Assembly (NCBI RefSeq): GCF_011383005.1
Contig: NZ_CP049935.1
Coordinates: 2,976,001 to 3,040,000 of the forward strand
From: Phycicoccus sp. HDW14
Lineage (GTDB): Bacteria > Actinomycetota > Actinomycetes > Actinomycetales > Dermatophilaceae
Length of the DNA stretch: 64,000 nucleotides
Reading direction: 5' to 3'
A program made the position numbers and the translations under genes. Shown here piece by piece: positions 9,517 to 19,207 of the stretch. Within the stretch, counting starts at the first letter, position 1. Every line of letters starts with the position of its first letter. The notes beneath the pieces were generated by a model. It was given only the letters and a program-made list of their open reading frames with translations. It was not told the DNA's origin and did no database searches.

Positions 9517-9566
9517 GAGTCGAGTGCTGACGCGGTCGCCCGGACGACCGCTTCCGCACTCGACTC
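9517..9566. repeat. 50-bp palindromic element in purM/padR intergenic region
   Basis: Outer arms GAGTCGAGTGC (9517-9527) and its complement (9556-9566) and inner arms GCGGTCG (9532-9538)/CGACCGC (9545-9551) form a near-perfect hairpin with a six-base loop and a short mismatch between the stems. It sits in the divergent promoter region of purM and padR. It could be a mobile palindrome or an operator. Confidence 0.65.
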
Positions 9567-9587
9567 CGATCCGGTACCTTGTGACGC

Positions 9588-9932
9588 ATGGAACCCGGCG
9601 ACAGCGCCATCCTGACGCACCTGCGTCGTGGCGCCCTCGAGCACTGCGTCCTCGCGCTGCTCGACGCCGAGCCGATGTACGGCCTCGACATCGCCCGACG
9701 CCTCGGGGACGACGGCGTGCTGCTCGCCGGCGAGGGCACGCTCTACCCGTTGCTGTCCCGGCTGCGGAAGCAGGGGCTCGTCGAGACCACCTGGGCCGAG
9801 TCGAGCGCCGGGCCGCCCCGCCGCTACTACGCCCTCACCGCGCAGGGGCAGGTCGCCCTCGCCACCTTCCGGCGCACCTGGAAGACCTTCCGGGACGCGG
9901 TCGACACCACACTCCGCGGAGGACACCCGTGA
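9588..9932 (+). CDS. PadR family transcriptional regulator
   Basis: A 114-aa winged-helix repressor. The HTH core ALEHCVLALLDAEPMYGLDIARRL, then GEGTLYPLLSRLRKQGLVE and the wing residues PPRRYYALTAQGQ, are textbook PadR. It is followed, with a 4-base GTGA overlap, by a HAAS/DUF1700-type membrane protein. This is the common PadR-HAAS arrangement in which the regulator controls its membrane partner and sometimes an exporter. The palindrome 9517-9566 upstream is a candidate operator, which is inference. Confidence 0.93.
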   Translation: MEPGDSAILTHLRRGALEHCVLALLDAEPMYGLDIARRLGDDGVLLAGEGTLYPLLSRLRKQGLVETTWAESSAGPPRRYYALTAQGQVALATFRRTWKTFRDAVDTTLRGGHP

Positions 9933-10585
9933 ACAGCTCCGACACCCGCGTCGGCTCCTACCTCGACGACCTCGCCCGGATGCTCGCCGACCTCGACCCC
10001 GCCGACCGCGACGAGGTGCTGGCCGGCGTCCGCGAGCACCTCGACGCCACCCTGTCCGAGCACCCCGACGACCCGGCCGCCGTCGACGCCGCGCTGCTGC
10101 GCCTGGGCCCGCCCGAGCAGGTCGCCGCCCAGGCCAGGGCCGAGCTCACCCCCGAGGTGTCGTCCTCGCCCCCGCCGCCGGCCCGGGGCTGGCTGGTCGC
10201 GGCCCTGGTCCTGCTGCTCGTCACGAGTGCACCGTTCACCCTCGGGACGGCGGTGCAGCGGGTGGTCGAGCTGGCGTCGCGCGATGCCCCGGAGTCGATG
10301 TTCGGGCTCTCGCCCCTCCTGCCCACCGCGCCGCTCATGGTGCTCACGTGGCCCCTCTGGATCGGCGGGATGGCCTGCGCCTTCGTGGCCCGACGACGTG
10401 CCCCGCGCACCTGGGGCCTGCTGCTCGCGATCGGTCCGGTCGCGTTCCTGGGCTCGTGGGTCTTCATGTTCTGGCGCGAGCCCGACGTGCTGAGCGCGGT
10501 CGTCGCCATCGTCGCCTGCGCGGCCCTGACGGTGCTGCCCGTCGTCGTCGCCCAGCGGGTCTGGCGCGAGGGCCGCACCCCCTGA
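9929..10585 (+). CDS. HAAS (DUF1700-like) signalling-domain membrane protein
   Basis: A 218-aa protein. The first 75 residues (VGSYLDDLARMLADLDPADRDEVLAGVREHLDATL..., then LRLGPPEQVAAQARAEL) form the helical HAAS domain found beside PadR regulators. The rest holds about four membrane segments (WLVAALVLLLVTSAPFTLG, LMVLTWPLWIGGMACAFVA, LLLAIGPVAFLGSWVFMFW, VVAIVACAALTVLPVVVA). GTG 9929 has a GGAGG eight bases upstream and overlaps the PadR stop. Function beyond sensing or partnership with PadR is not known. Confidence 0.8.
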   Translation: MNSSDTRVGSYLDDLARMLADLDPADRDEVLAGVREHLDATLSEHPDDPAAVDAALLRLGPPEQVAAQARAELTPEVSSSPPPPARGWLVAALVLLLVTSAPFTLGTAVQRVVELASRDAPESMFGLSPLLPTAPLMVLTWPLWIGGMACAFVARRRAPRTWGLLLAIGPVAFLGSWVFMFWREPDVLSAVVAIVACAALTVLPVVVAQRVWREGRTP

Positions 10586-10628
10586 CCCGCGTCGGGCCCG
10601 ACCCGGACCGCGGGCGACCGCGGGTCAG
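10582..10628. terminator. Inverted repeat spanning the two convergent stop codons
   Basis: CTGACCCGCG (10582-10591) pairs with CGCGGGTCAG (10619-10628); each arm contains the stop codon of one convergent gene. A TCGGGCCCGA palindrome sits in the loop. A likely bidirectional terminator of the HAAS gene and pntB. Confidence 0.55.
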
Positions 10629-12028
10629 AGGGCCTTGAGGATGTCCTCGACCCGCTCCTTGGCGTCGCCGAAGAGCATCTGGGTGTTGTCGCGGAAGAAC
10701 AGCGGGTTCTGCACGCCTGCGTACCCAGTGGCCATCGAGCGCTTGAAGACGATGACGTCCTTGGCCTCCCAGACGCGCAGGACGGGCATGCCGGCGATCG
10801 GGGAGGTGGGGTCCTCGGCGGCGGCGGGGTTGACCGTGTCGTTGGCGCCGATGACGAGGACGACGTCGGTGTCGACGAGGTCGTCGTTGACCTCGTCCAT
10901 CTCGAGGACGATGTCGTAGGGCACCTTGGCCTCGGCGAGCAGCACGTTCATGTGCCCGGGCAGCCGGCCCGCGACAGGGTGGATGCCGAAGCGCACCTCG
11001 ACCCCGTCGGCGCGCAGCCGCTTGGTGAGGTCGGCGACGGCGTGCTGGGCCTGGGCGGTGGCCATCCCGTAGCCGGGCGTGATGACGACCGAGCGTGCGG
11101 AGGACAGCAGCGCGGCGGCCCCCTCGGCGGTGACCTCGCGGTGCTCGCCGTAGTCGGTGTCGTCGGAGGCCGCCGTGCCGGCCTCGACCCCGAAGCCGCC
11201 CGCGATGACCGAGATGAACGAGCGGTTCATGGCGCGGCACATGATGTACGACAGGTACGCACCGGACGAGCCGACCAGGGCGCCGGTGATGATCAGCAGG
11301 TCGTTGCTCAGGAGGAAGCCCGCCGCCGCGGCCGCCCATCCGGAGTAGCTGTTGAGCATCGAGACGACGACCGGCATGTCGCCGCCGCCGATCGAGGCCA
11401 CGAGGTGCCAGCCCAGCCCGAGGGCGAGCAGCGTGACGAGCCCGAGCAGCAGGTGCCGGACGAACACCGCGTGGTCGGGCACGGCGACGTAGACGACGGT
11501 GAGCACGACGAACCCGGCGAGCGCCCCGAGGTTGATCCAGTTGCGCCCGGGCAGCATCAGCGGGCGCGACGAGATGCGCGCCGACAGCTTGAGGTAGGCG
11601 ACGATCGAGCCGGTGAAGGTCACCGCGCCGATGAAGACGCCGACGAAGACCTCGACGTCGTGGATGGTCGGGTAGGCCACGAGCTCGTAGGAGGAGTTCC
11701 AGCCCACGAGCACGGCCGCGAGCCCGACGAAGCTGTGCAGCATCGCGATGAGCTCGGGCATCCCGGTCATCTCGACCTTGCGGGCGCGGTCGAGGCCGAT
11801 GGCGGCGCCGATGCCCATCGCGACGACGATGAGCAGCAGCCCCAGCCACCCCGACCCGCCGCTGCCGGCCGTGGCCGCGAGCACCGTGGCGACGAGCGCG
11901 ACGGTCATCCCCACGACGCCGAAGCGGTTGCCGTTGCGGGCGGACTCGTGCCGGGAGAGGCCGGCGAGGGCGAGGATGAACAGCAGGCCGGCGACGATGT
12001 ACGCGCCCTGGACCAGGGTGGCGCTCAT
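10625..12028 (-). CDS. pntB: NAD(P) transhydrogenase subunit beta
   Basis: Membrane subunit of the proton-translocating transhydrogenase, which uses the proton gradient to transfer hydride from NADH to NADP+. The 467-aa protein has about nine hydrophobic helices in the first 270 residues ([24 protein letters not shown]..., with [19 protein letters not shown]). A C-terminal NADP-binding domain III follows with [50 protein letters not shown] and [14 protein letters not shown] 12028 overlaps the pntA stop as ATGA, giving a two-gene operon. Confidence 0.96.
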   Translation of the reverse strand: MSATLVQGAYIVAGLLFILALAGLSRHESARNGNRFGVVGMTVALVATVLAATAGSGGSGWLGLLLIVVAMGIGAAIGLDRARKVEMTGMPELIAMLHSFVGLAAVLVGWNSSYELVAYPTIHDVEVFVGVFIGAVTFTGSIVAYLKLSARISSRPLMLPGRNWINLGALAGFVVLTVVYVAVPDHAVFVRHLLLGLVTLLALGLGWHLVASIGGGDMPVVVSMLNSYSGWAAAAAGFLLSNDLLIITGALVGSSGAYLSYIMCRAMNRSFISVIAGGFGVEAGTAASDDTDYGEHREVTAEGAAALLSSARSVVITPGYGMATAQAQHAVADLTKRLRADGVEVRFGIHPVAGRLPGHMNVLLAEAKVPYDIVLEMDEVNDDLVDTDVVLVIGANDTVNPAAAEDPTSPIAGMPVLRVWEAKDVIVFKRSMATGYAGVQNPLFFRDNTQMLFGDAKERVEDILKAL

Positions 12029-13572
12029 CGGACCGGCTCCTCGCGCTTGAACATCTCGAGCATTCGGGCCGTCACCCGGAACCCGCCGAACACGTTGATG
12101 CTCGCGACGAGGATGCCGACGAAGGCCAGCACGGAGACCGCGACGCTGTCGTGGCCCACCTGGAGCAGCGCACCGACGACGATGATGCCGCTGATCGCGT
12201 TGGTGACGCTCATGAGCGGGGTGTGCAGCGCGTGGTGCACGTTGCCGATGACGTAGAACCCGATGACGACCGACAGCATGAAGACCATGAAGTGGCCGAG
12301 GAACGGCTGCGGGGAGAACGCCGAGACGAGCAGGAACAGGACCGCGCCGGCGCCGGCCAGCGCCAGCTTCGTGCTCCGCGGCATCGGCTCCTTGACCGGC
12401 TTCGCGGGCGCCGCAATGGTCGCGACGTCGGTGCCGGTGGGCGCCGCGCTCACCTGGACGGGCGGCGGGGGCCAGAGCACGGTGCCCTCGTGGGCGACGG
12501 TCATCCCGCGCTGGACGACGTCGTCGAGGTCGAGGTGCACCTCGCCGTCCTTGGCGGGCGTCAGCAGCTTGAGGAGGTTGACGAGGTTGGTGCCGAACAG
12601 CTGGCTGGCCTGGGTCGGCAGCCGCCCCGGCAGGTCGGTGTAGCCGAGGATCGTGACGCCGTTCGCCGTGACGACCTTCTCGCCCGCGACGCTGCCGGCG
12701 ACGTTGCCGCCGTTGGCCGCGGCCATGTCGACGATGACCGAGCCCGGCTTCATCGAGGCGACCATCTCCTCGGTGAGCAGCCGCGGCGCCGGCCGGCCCG
12801 GGATGAGGGCCGTGGTGATGACGATGTCGACGTCGGCGGCCTGCGCGGCGTAGAGCGCGGCGGCCTTGGCGTCGAAGTCGGCGCTGGTCTCCTTGGCGTA
12901 GCCGTCGGCGCTCGGGCCGCCGTCCTCGACCTCGATGCGCAGGAACTCGGCACCCATCGACTCGACCTGCTCGGCGACCTCGGGCCGGGCGTCGAAGGCG
13001 CGCACCACCGCGCCGAGGCTGTTCGCCGTGCCGATGGCCGCCAGCCCGGCGACCCCCGCGCCGACGACGAGCACCTTGGCCGGGGGGACCTTGCCGGCCG
13101 CGGTGACCTGACCGGTGAAGAACGACCCGAACTCGTGCGCGGCCTCGATGACCGCACGGTACCCGCCGATGTTGGCCATCGACGACAGCACGTCGAGCGA
13201 CTGCGCCCGGCTGATGCGCGGCACGGCGTCCATCGCCATCGCCGTGACGCCACGGGCGGCGAGCGCCTCGACGAGCTCGGGGGACAGGGCGGGGGCCATC
13301 AGCGAGGCGACGAGCTGGCCGGAGCGCAGCCGCTCGATCTCGGCGTCGGTGGGCGCGGTGACCTTGAGGACCACGTCGGCGTTCCACACCGCGTCGTCGA
13401 TGACGTCGGCCCCGGCCGCCCGGTACGCGTCGTCGTCGAAGCTCGCGGCCGCGCCGGCCCCCGACTCGACGAACACGGTGTAGCCGAGGGAGAGCAGCTG
13501 CTCGACGGTCTTCGGGGTCGCGGCGACGCGGGTCTCCCCGGGTCGGGACTCACGGGGCACACCGATGCGCAC
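12025..13572 (-). CDS. pntA: NAD(P) transhydrogenase subunit alpha (single-chain, with C-terminal TM part)
   Basis: NAD(H)-binding subunit of the transhydrogenase, about 515 aa from GTG 13572 ([20 protein letters not shown]). The alanine dehydrogenase/PNT-type domains show [48 protein letters not shown] and [16 protein letters not shown]. The C-terminus carries four membrane helices ([34 protein letters not shown]...), which in many bacteria are a separate PntAB chain, so this is the fused E. coli-like form. A longer frame to 13656 adds a basic tail with no conservation. Confidence 0.95.
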   Translation of the reverse strand: MRIGVPRESRPGETRVAATPKTVEQLLSLGYTVFVESGAGAAASFDDDAYRAAGADVIDDAVWNADVVLKVTAPTDAEIERLRSGQLVASLMAPALSPELVEALAARGVTAMAMDAVPRISRAQSLDVLSSMANIGGYRAVIEAAHEFGSFFTGQVTAAGKVPPAKVLVVGAGVAGLAAIGTANSLGAVVRAFDARPEVAEQVESMGAEFLRIEVEDGGPSADGYAKETSADFDAKAAALYAAQAADVDIVITTALIPGRPAPRLLTEEMVASMKPGSVIVDMAAANGGNVAGSVAGEKVVTANGVTILGYTDLPGRLPTQASQLFGTNLVNLLKLLTPAKDGEVHLDLDDVVQRGMTVAHEGTVLWPPPPVQVSAAPTGTDVATIAAPAKPVKEPMPRSTKLALAGAGAVLFLLVSAFSPQPFLGHFMVFMLSVVIGFYVIGNVHHALHTPLMSVTNAISGIIVVGALLQVGHDSVAVSVLAFVGILVASINVFGGFRVTARMLEMFKREEPVR

Positions 13573-13661
13573 TGGGCTTCCTCTCCGGCGGGGACGGTCC
13601 CGCACGAACCTAGCCTGTCGGGCCCGACGGGGCACGGAGGGTGTCACCCGCACCACATGCC

Positions 13662-13697
13662 GGACGCGCCGGACCCGTGGTCGGGTCCGGCGCGTCC
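13662..13697. terminator. Perfect 16-bp-stem hairpin downstream of the acidic membrane protein gene
   Basis: GGACGCGCCGGACCCG (13662-13677) and its exact complement (13682-13697) flank a TGGT loop. It lies 26 bases past the stop of the gene at 13723-15392 and upstream of pntA on the same strand, so it can isolate pntAB from upstream transcription. Confidence 0.75.
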
Positions 13698-13722
13698 GTC
13701 GTCGCTCGGGTGGGCGGGCCGA

Positions 13723-15392
13723 TCAGCCCTCGGAGCGGTGGAACCCGCTGCGCTCGGCCGCGCCCTGGTCGTAGAACCAGACGTCGGCGGTGGCCTCGTC
13801 GTAGCCCGCGTCGCCGGGCAGGCGGTAGGTCATCGTGTCGCGGTAGGCCTGCACCGGGTGGTCCATCGGCTGGGCGCCGTCGTCGATGGCCGCCGCCGAG
13901 CCCATGCCGTAGCCGCCGTCGCGGATCTCGTGGAACTCGGAGACGCGCCGCGGGCTGGTGGCGGCCGGCTCCTCGTCGGTGTGGTCGGCGGGCGCGTCGC
14001 CCTCGTCGGTGGAGGAGGTCTCGGGCTCGGCCGGCGCCTGCTCCTCGACCGGCTCGTCGGCCGGCTCCTGCACCTCGACCGGCTCATCGGCCGTCTCCTG
14101 CTCCTCGGCCCGCTCGACGACCTCGGGGTGCACCGGCTCCATGCCGACGGCGGCCGCGTCGCGGTCCATCTGCTCGCGCTCGGCGGCCAGCTCGTCGGCC
14201 CGGTCGCCGGTCTCGGCGAGCAGCTCGCCCTCGTCGGCCGACCAGTCCCGCTCGGGGGTCGGGTCATACGCCTCGGCCTCGTGCGCCGCCGGCTCCTCGG
14301 GCTCGGTGAAGGCACCGGGGCCCGGGTCCTCGGCGACCTCCGAACCCTCGGCCACCTCGTCGGTCGCGGCCTCGTCGGTCGCGGCCTCGTCGGCTGCGGC
14401 GGCGTCGGCCGGCGACTCGTCAGCGGCGTCGTCGGACGGGGTGTCGTCGGACGGCGACCCCTCGTCGGAGGCGTGCGGGCCACCCCACTCGCCGGGGGGT
14501 GCCGCGGCGTCGGTCGCGGCCGTGGGGGTGGTGTCGTCGACCTCGGGCTGCTCGTCCATGTGCTCCCCGGTACCCGCCCGGGAGGCCCCCCACACGTACG
14601 GCTCCTCCTCGGCGTCGTCGCCGGTGTCGCCGTCGCGGAAGTCGGTGGCGGCGGCGATCCGGGCGCTGCGCTCCTCGGACTGGGGGTCCTGCGCGGCCGG
14701 CTCCTGCTCGGGCGCCTCGACGGGGGTGGACTCGTCGGCCCCCGGCTCCTCGACGACCACATCCTCGGCCACCGGCTCCTCGACCGCGGGGGACTCCTCG
14801 GACACGGGCTCCTCGGCCACCGGCTCGCCCCGCCCACGGGCTCCTCGACCGCGGGGGACTCCTCGGACCACGGCTGCGCGGGCTCGGGCTCCTCGACGGC
14901 CGGCCCCCGGACGGCGACGCCCTCGTCGCGGCCCATGACGGCGGCCCCCGCCGCACCGGGCACGGGCGCGGCCGGGCTGCCGGCCCACGCCGCGCGCTCG
15001 GCCTCCTCGCGCATCTGGCGGGCCTCGGCCCGGGTCATCGGACGACGCCCGGCCTCGTCCGACGCGTCGACGTCGGGGTCGACCTCGTCGGCGCGGGCGA
15101 GCAGCGAGCGGTGGTCGTCGCGGGTCACCTCGACGGTCTCGCGGTAGCCCGAGGCCTCCGCGGCGAGCCGGTCGGCCTCGGCCTGCGCGACGTGCGCCCG
15201 GTCCTCGGCCTGCTCGGCGAAGGCCTGCTGGCCGGCGAGCGTCCCCGCGACCCCCTCGGCCTGGGCCCGCAGCCCCGCCGCCTCGGCGCGCGCGCCGTCC
15301 TTGCGGGCCGCCGAGCGTCGCACGAGCAGCCAGACGAGGACGACCGCCACGACGACGACGGCGAGGAGGACGAGGAGCTGGGGGGTGGTCAT
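13723..15392 (-). CDS. Membrane-anchored acidic coiled-coil protein with sunset-like C-terminal motif (frameshifted)
   Basis: Restored length is about 556 aa. One N-terminal TM helix (TTPQLLVLLAVVVVAVVLVW) is followed by an Ala/Glu/Arg coiled-coil region (AEAAGLRAQAEGVAGTLAG...). A long Glu/Pro/Ala disordered stretch with EEPV/EESPAVEEPV repeats comes next, and then a compact C-terminus (HPVQAYRDTMTYRLPGDAGY, ADVWF, AAERSGF). This resembles the actinobacterial sunset domain, which reads SMxYHxPxSxxY...AExWF. The halves are in different frames; one C missing from CCCC at 14828-14831 accounts for it. Likely an envelope or scaffold protein; the biochemical role is unknown. Confidence 0.6.
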
Positions 15393-15584
15393 GCGGACTT
15401 CCTGTCGTCGGGACACCGAGGTGTCGGCATCGGCGGACAACCTACCGTCGGGACCGTGGCCGGACCCCGGCGGGTGACGCCGTCATCGCTTCCCCTGCGC
15501 TGGGAAACCTAGGCCCTGCCGTGCCGCCGCGCCACCCCCGCGCACAGGGGTGGGACGGGTCCTCCCACGCGGTGTCGTCGCTGG

Positions 15585-17222
15585 TCAGAGGCCGAGCTCG
15601 GCGACGGTCTCCTCACGCATCTCGACCTTGCGGACCTTGCCGGTGACGGTCATCGGGAACTCCTCCACCACCTTGACGTAGCGCGGCACCTTGTAGTGAG
15701 CGAGCTGCCCGTCGCAGAAGGCCCGCACGGCCTCGGCGGTCAGCGGCTCGGCGCCCTCCCTCATCCGGATCCAGGCGCACAGCTCCTCGCCGTAGCGCGC
15801 GTCCGGGACGCCGATGACCTGGGCGTCGAGCACGTCGGGGTGGGTGTAGAGGAACTCCTCGACCTCGCGGGGGTACACGTTCTCGCCACCGCGGATGACC
15901 ATGTCCTTGATCCGTCCGGTGATCTGCACGAAGCCCTCGTCGTCCATGACGGCGATGTCGCCCGTGTGCATCCAGCCGTCGACGAGCACCTCGGCGGTCT
16001 TCTCCGGCTCCTCCCAGTACCCGAGCATCACCGAGTAGCCCTTGGTGCAGAACTCGCCCGGCACCCCCCGCGGCAGCGTCTCGCCGGAGAGCGGGTCGAC
16101 GACCTTGATCTCCAGGTGCGGGTGCACCGACCCCACCGTGTTGACCTTCTGCTCGAAGGTGTCGTCGGTGTGGTTCTGCGTCGACACCGGCGAGGTCTCG
16201 GTCATGCCGTAGCAGATGGTCATCTCCTCGATGCCCGACTCGATGAGCTTGGTCATCATCGAGGCCGGGCACGGCGAGCCGGCCATGATGCCGGTGCGTA
16301 CGGACGACAGGTCGTAGGAGCCGAAGTCCGGCAGGGCCCACTCGGCGATGAACATCGTCGGCACGCCGTAGAGGGAGGTGCAGCGCTCCTCGGCGACGGC
16401 GGCCAGCGTCGTGGCGGGGTCGAAGCCGGGCGCCGGGATGACCATGCAGGCGCCGTGGGTGAGCGCCGCGAGGTTGCCCATGACCATCCCGAAGCAGTGG
16501 TAGAAGGGCACCGGGATGCAGATCCGGTCGACCTCGGTGTACCCGCAGGTCTCGCCGACGAGGTATCCGTTGTTGAGGATGTTGTGGTGCGAGAGCGTCG
16601 CGCCCTTCGGGAAACCCGTTGTGCCCGAGGTGTACTGGATGTTGATGGGGTCGTACGGGTCGAGCTCGCGCTGGAGCAGGGTGAGCCGCTCGGGGCTGAC
16701 CTCGCCGGCCCGGTCGAGCAGCGCGGTCCACGACTCGCGGCCGATGACGACGACCTGCTCGAGGTCGGGGCACTCGGGGCGCGCGGCCTCGACCATCGCC
16801 ACGTAGTCGGACGTCTTGAACGACTCGGCCGTCACGAGCATCCGGATGCCCGCCTGGCGCAGCACGTAGGTCAGCTCGTGGGTGCGGTAGGCCGGGTTGA
16901 TGTTCACGAGCACGGCGCCGATCTTGGCCGTCGCGAACTGGGTGAGCACCCACTGCGAGCAGTTCGGGGCCCAGATGCCGACCCGGTCGCCCTTCACGAG
17001 CCCGGTGGCGGCGAGCCCCCGGGCCAGCCGGTCGACCTCGGCCCCCAGCTCGGCCCACGTCATCCGCACGCCCTGCGCCCGGTCGACCAGCGCGTCCCGC
17101 TCCGCGTGGGCGGCGACGGTGGCGTCGAGGTTGTCCCCGATCGTCTGCTCGAGCAGGGCCGGCTCGAGCGCTCCGACCGCGTGCGAGGCCTGCCGCTCCT
17201 GCGGGTCCGAGGTCGTCGTCAT
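15585..17222 (-). CDS. Fatty-acid/AMP-dependent acyl-CoA ligase
   Basis: Activates a carboxylic acid to acyl-AMP and then acyl-CoA. The 545-aa ANL-superfamily protein shows P-loop motif YTSGTTGFPKGATLSH near residue 195, GVPTMF, YGMTETSP near 330, HTGDIAVMDDEGFVQITGR near 420 and IKDMVIRGGENVYPREVEE. The terminal catalytic Lys is in MTVTGKVRKVEM. ATG 17222 is preferred over 17228 because AAGGG lies six bases upstream of it. The sequence is closest to medium/long-chain fatty-acid ligases of the FadD3/FadD35 type. The substrate is not resolvable by eye. Confidence 0.92.
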   Translation of the reverse strand: MTTTSDPQERQASHAVGALEPALLEQTIGDNLDATVAAHAERDALVDRAQGVRMTWAELGAEVDRLARGLAATGLVKGDRVGIWAPNCSQWVLTQFATAKIGAVLVNINPAYRTHELTYVLRQAGIRMLVTAESFKTSDYVAMVEAARPECPDLEQVVVIGRESWTALLDRAGEVSPERLTLLQRELDPYDPINIQYTSGTTGFPKGATLSHHNILNNGYLVGETCGYTEVDRICIPVPFYHCFGMVMGNLAALTHGACMVIPAPGFDPATTLAAVAEERCTSLYGVPTMFIAEWALPDFGSYDLSSVRTGIMAGSPCPASMMTKLIESGIEEMTICYGMTETSPVSTQNHTDDTFEQKVNTVGSVHPHLEIKVVDPLSGETLPRGVPGEFCTKGYSVMLGYWEEPEKTAEVLVDGWMHTGDIAVMDDEGFVQITGRIKDMVIRGGENVYPREVEEFLYTHPDVLDAQVIGVPDARYGEELCAWIRMREGAEPLTAEAVRAFCDGQLAHYKVPRYVKVVEEFPMTVTGKVRKVEMREETVAELGL

Positions 17223-17409
17223 CGTCATCCCTTCGCGGCGGTACGGGTCCACCCCAGCCAACACGCCCGCGCGGGTCCGGGCAACCACCGGCCCCCACGC
17301 GGACCGTGAGTACCCGCTTGGTCAACGGCAGGTCGATCGAACGTAAAGACTTCGCATGGGGTCGACGAAGTGCCCGGCGGCGCGGTCTGCGCACCCCTAC
17401 GGTCCCGCC

Positions 17410-19142
17410 ATGAGCTTCCGCACCGGAGCCGTCACCGCGATCCTGACGGCCACCCTCCTCGCCACCACGGCGGCCACGGCCGTCTCCGCTCCGGCCGCCC
17501 CCGGGGCGACGGCCTCGGCGTCCTGCGCGTCTCCACGACCACCCCCCTGAGCACCGCAGCCCGCCTCCAGGCCGCCGGCTTCGACCTCGTCGAGTCGCGT
17601 ATCGGCACCGACCTGCTCGTCGTCGGCGACACGACCGTCCGGACCCGCCTGGCGCGGATGGGTTACCGGGTCACGCTGCACCAGACCGCGCCCCGCACCG
17701 AGCGTCCGGTGCGGACGGCGAGCACGTCGCGCACGACCGGCCTCGCCGCCGGGGCGACGACGTTCTACGGCGGGTACCGCACGGCGGACGAGTACGTGCA
17801 GCACCTGTCCGACGTCGCGACCGCGCACCCGGACCTCGCCGTGACCCAGGACGTCGGCGACTCCTGGCGCAAGACGCAGGGCCTGTCCACCGGCAACGAC
17901 CTCGTCGCGATCTGCCTCACGAAGCAGCAGCCCGGCGACTGCCAGCTCTCCCCCACCTCGACCAAGCCGCGCTTCCTGCTGATCGGCGCCGTCCACGCCC
18001 GCGAGCTGTCGGCCTCCGAGCTCTCGAGCCGCTTCGTCGACCTGCTCGCCGACGGCTACGGCACCGACGCCGAGGTGACCTCGCTGCTCGACTCCACCGA
18101 GGTGTGGGTCATCCCGGTGGGCAACCCCGACGGCCGCGAGATCGTCGAGCAGGGCACCACCTCCCCGTACCTGCAGCGCAAGAACGCGAACAACTCGCTC
18201 GGCGCCTGCGCCGTGCCGCCGACCTCGAGCAACCAGCACGGCGTCGACCTCAACCGGAACTTCACGTGGAAGTGGGGCGGCACCGGCACCTCGACCAACC
18301 CGTGCGACCAGACCTTCCGCGGGTCGGCCGCCGGCAGCGAGCCCGAGACCGTGGCCCTCTCGCAGCTGATGACGACGCTCTACCCGGACCAGCGCGGCCC
18401 GCTGCTCACCGACGCTGCCCCGCTCACCACGCCGGGCTACATGCTCACGCTGCACAGCTACGCGAACATGCACGTCATCCCCTGGGGCGACACGACGACC
18501 AAGGCCCCGAACGACGCCGGGATGCGCTCGGCCGCCTTCCGCGCCAGCTACTACAACGGCTACCAGACCGGCCAGCCCGGCGAGATCCTCTACACGGTGA
18601 CCGGCTCGACCGACGACTACCTCTACGGCGAGCGCGGTGTCGCGGCCTCGACGATGGAGGTCGGCCCGAGTTCCGGCACGTGCAGCGGCTTCACCCCGGC
18701 CTACTCGTGCCAGACGACGTTCTGGACGGCCAACAAGCCGGCGATCATGTACCTCGCCAAGGCCGCCCGCGCGCCCTACCAGCTCTCGCTCGGCCCGACG
18801 ACGAGCTCGGTCACCGCGCCGACGACGACGGTGACCGCCGGGGCCACGTTCAGCCTGACGGCCACCGGCAACGACAACGCCTACGGCACCTCGGGCGTCG
18901 GCAAGCCCGCCGCCCAGACCGTCAACGCCGGCCGGTACTTCGTCGACACGGCGCCGTGGGCCGGTGGCACGGCCGTCGCGATGACCGCCAACGACGGGTC
19001 GTGGAACTCCACGTCGGAGGTCGCGAAGGCGACGGTCCCCACGACCGGCCTGGCCGCCGGACGCCACCAGCTGTGGGTCCAGACCCGCGACAGCGCCGGC
19101 AACTGGGGTCCGGCGACGTCGGTGTTCGTCACCGTCGGCTGA
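17410..19142 (+). CDS. Secreted M14 zinc carboxypeptidase (frameshifted near signal peptide)
   Basis: Extracellular metallocarboxypeptidase. A clear signal peptide from ATG 17410 (SFRTGAVTAILTATLLATT) is in frame 1; the propeptide and catalytic domain continue in frame 3. One base missing from the C5/G4 run at 17498-17506 restores one chain of about 577 aa. Catalytic motifs: zinc ligands in GAVHARELSASE, substrate contacts NPDGRE and DLNRNFTWKW, third zinc His in LTLHSYANM, and general-base Glu in STMEVGPSS. A C-terminal beta-rich domain (about 130 residues from SLGPTTSSVTAPTTT) follows. The role is probably nutrient peptide degradation. Confidence 0.88.
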
Positions 19143-19152
19143 CCCGACCCGC

Positions 19153-19200
19153 ACGCGCGAGGGGCCCCGGCACCGCCTGGTGCCGGGGCCCCTCGCGCGT
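19153..19200. terminator. 22-bp-stem bidirectional terminator hairpin
   Basis: Perfect inverted repeat 19153-19174/19179-19200 with a GCCT loop, centred between the converging carboxypeptidase and PLP-enzyme genes. The stem reads ACGCGCGAGGGGCCCCGGCA and on. Its strength and placement argue for a bidirectional terminator. Confidence 0.85.
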
Positions 19201-19207
19201 CCGTCGC

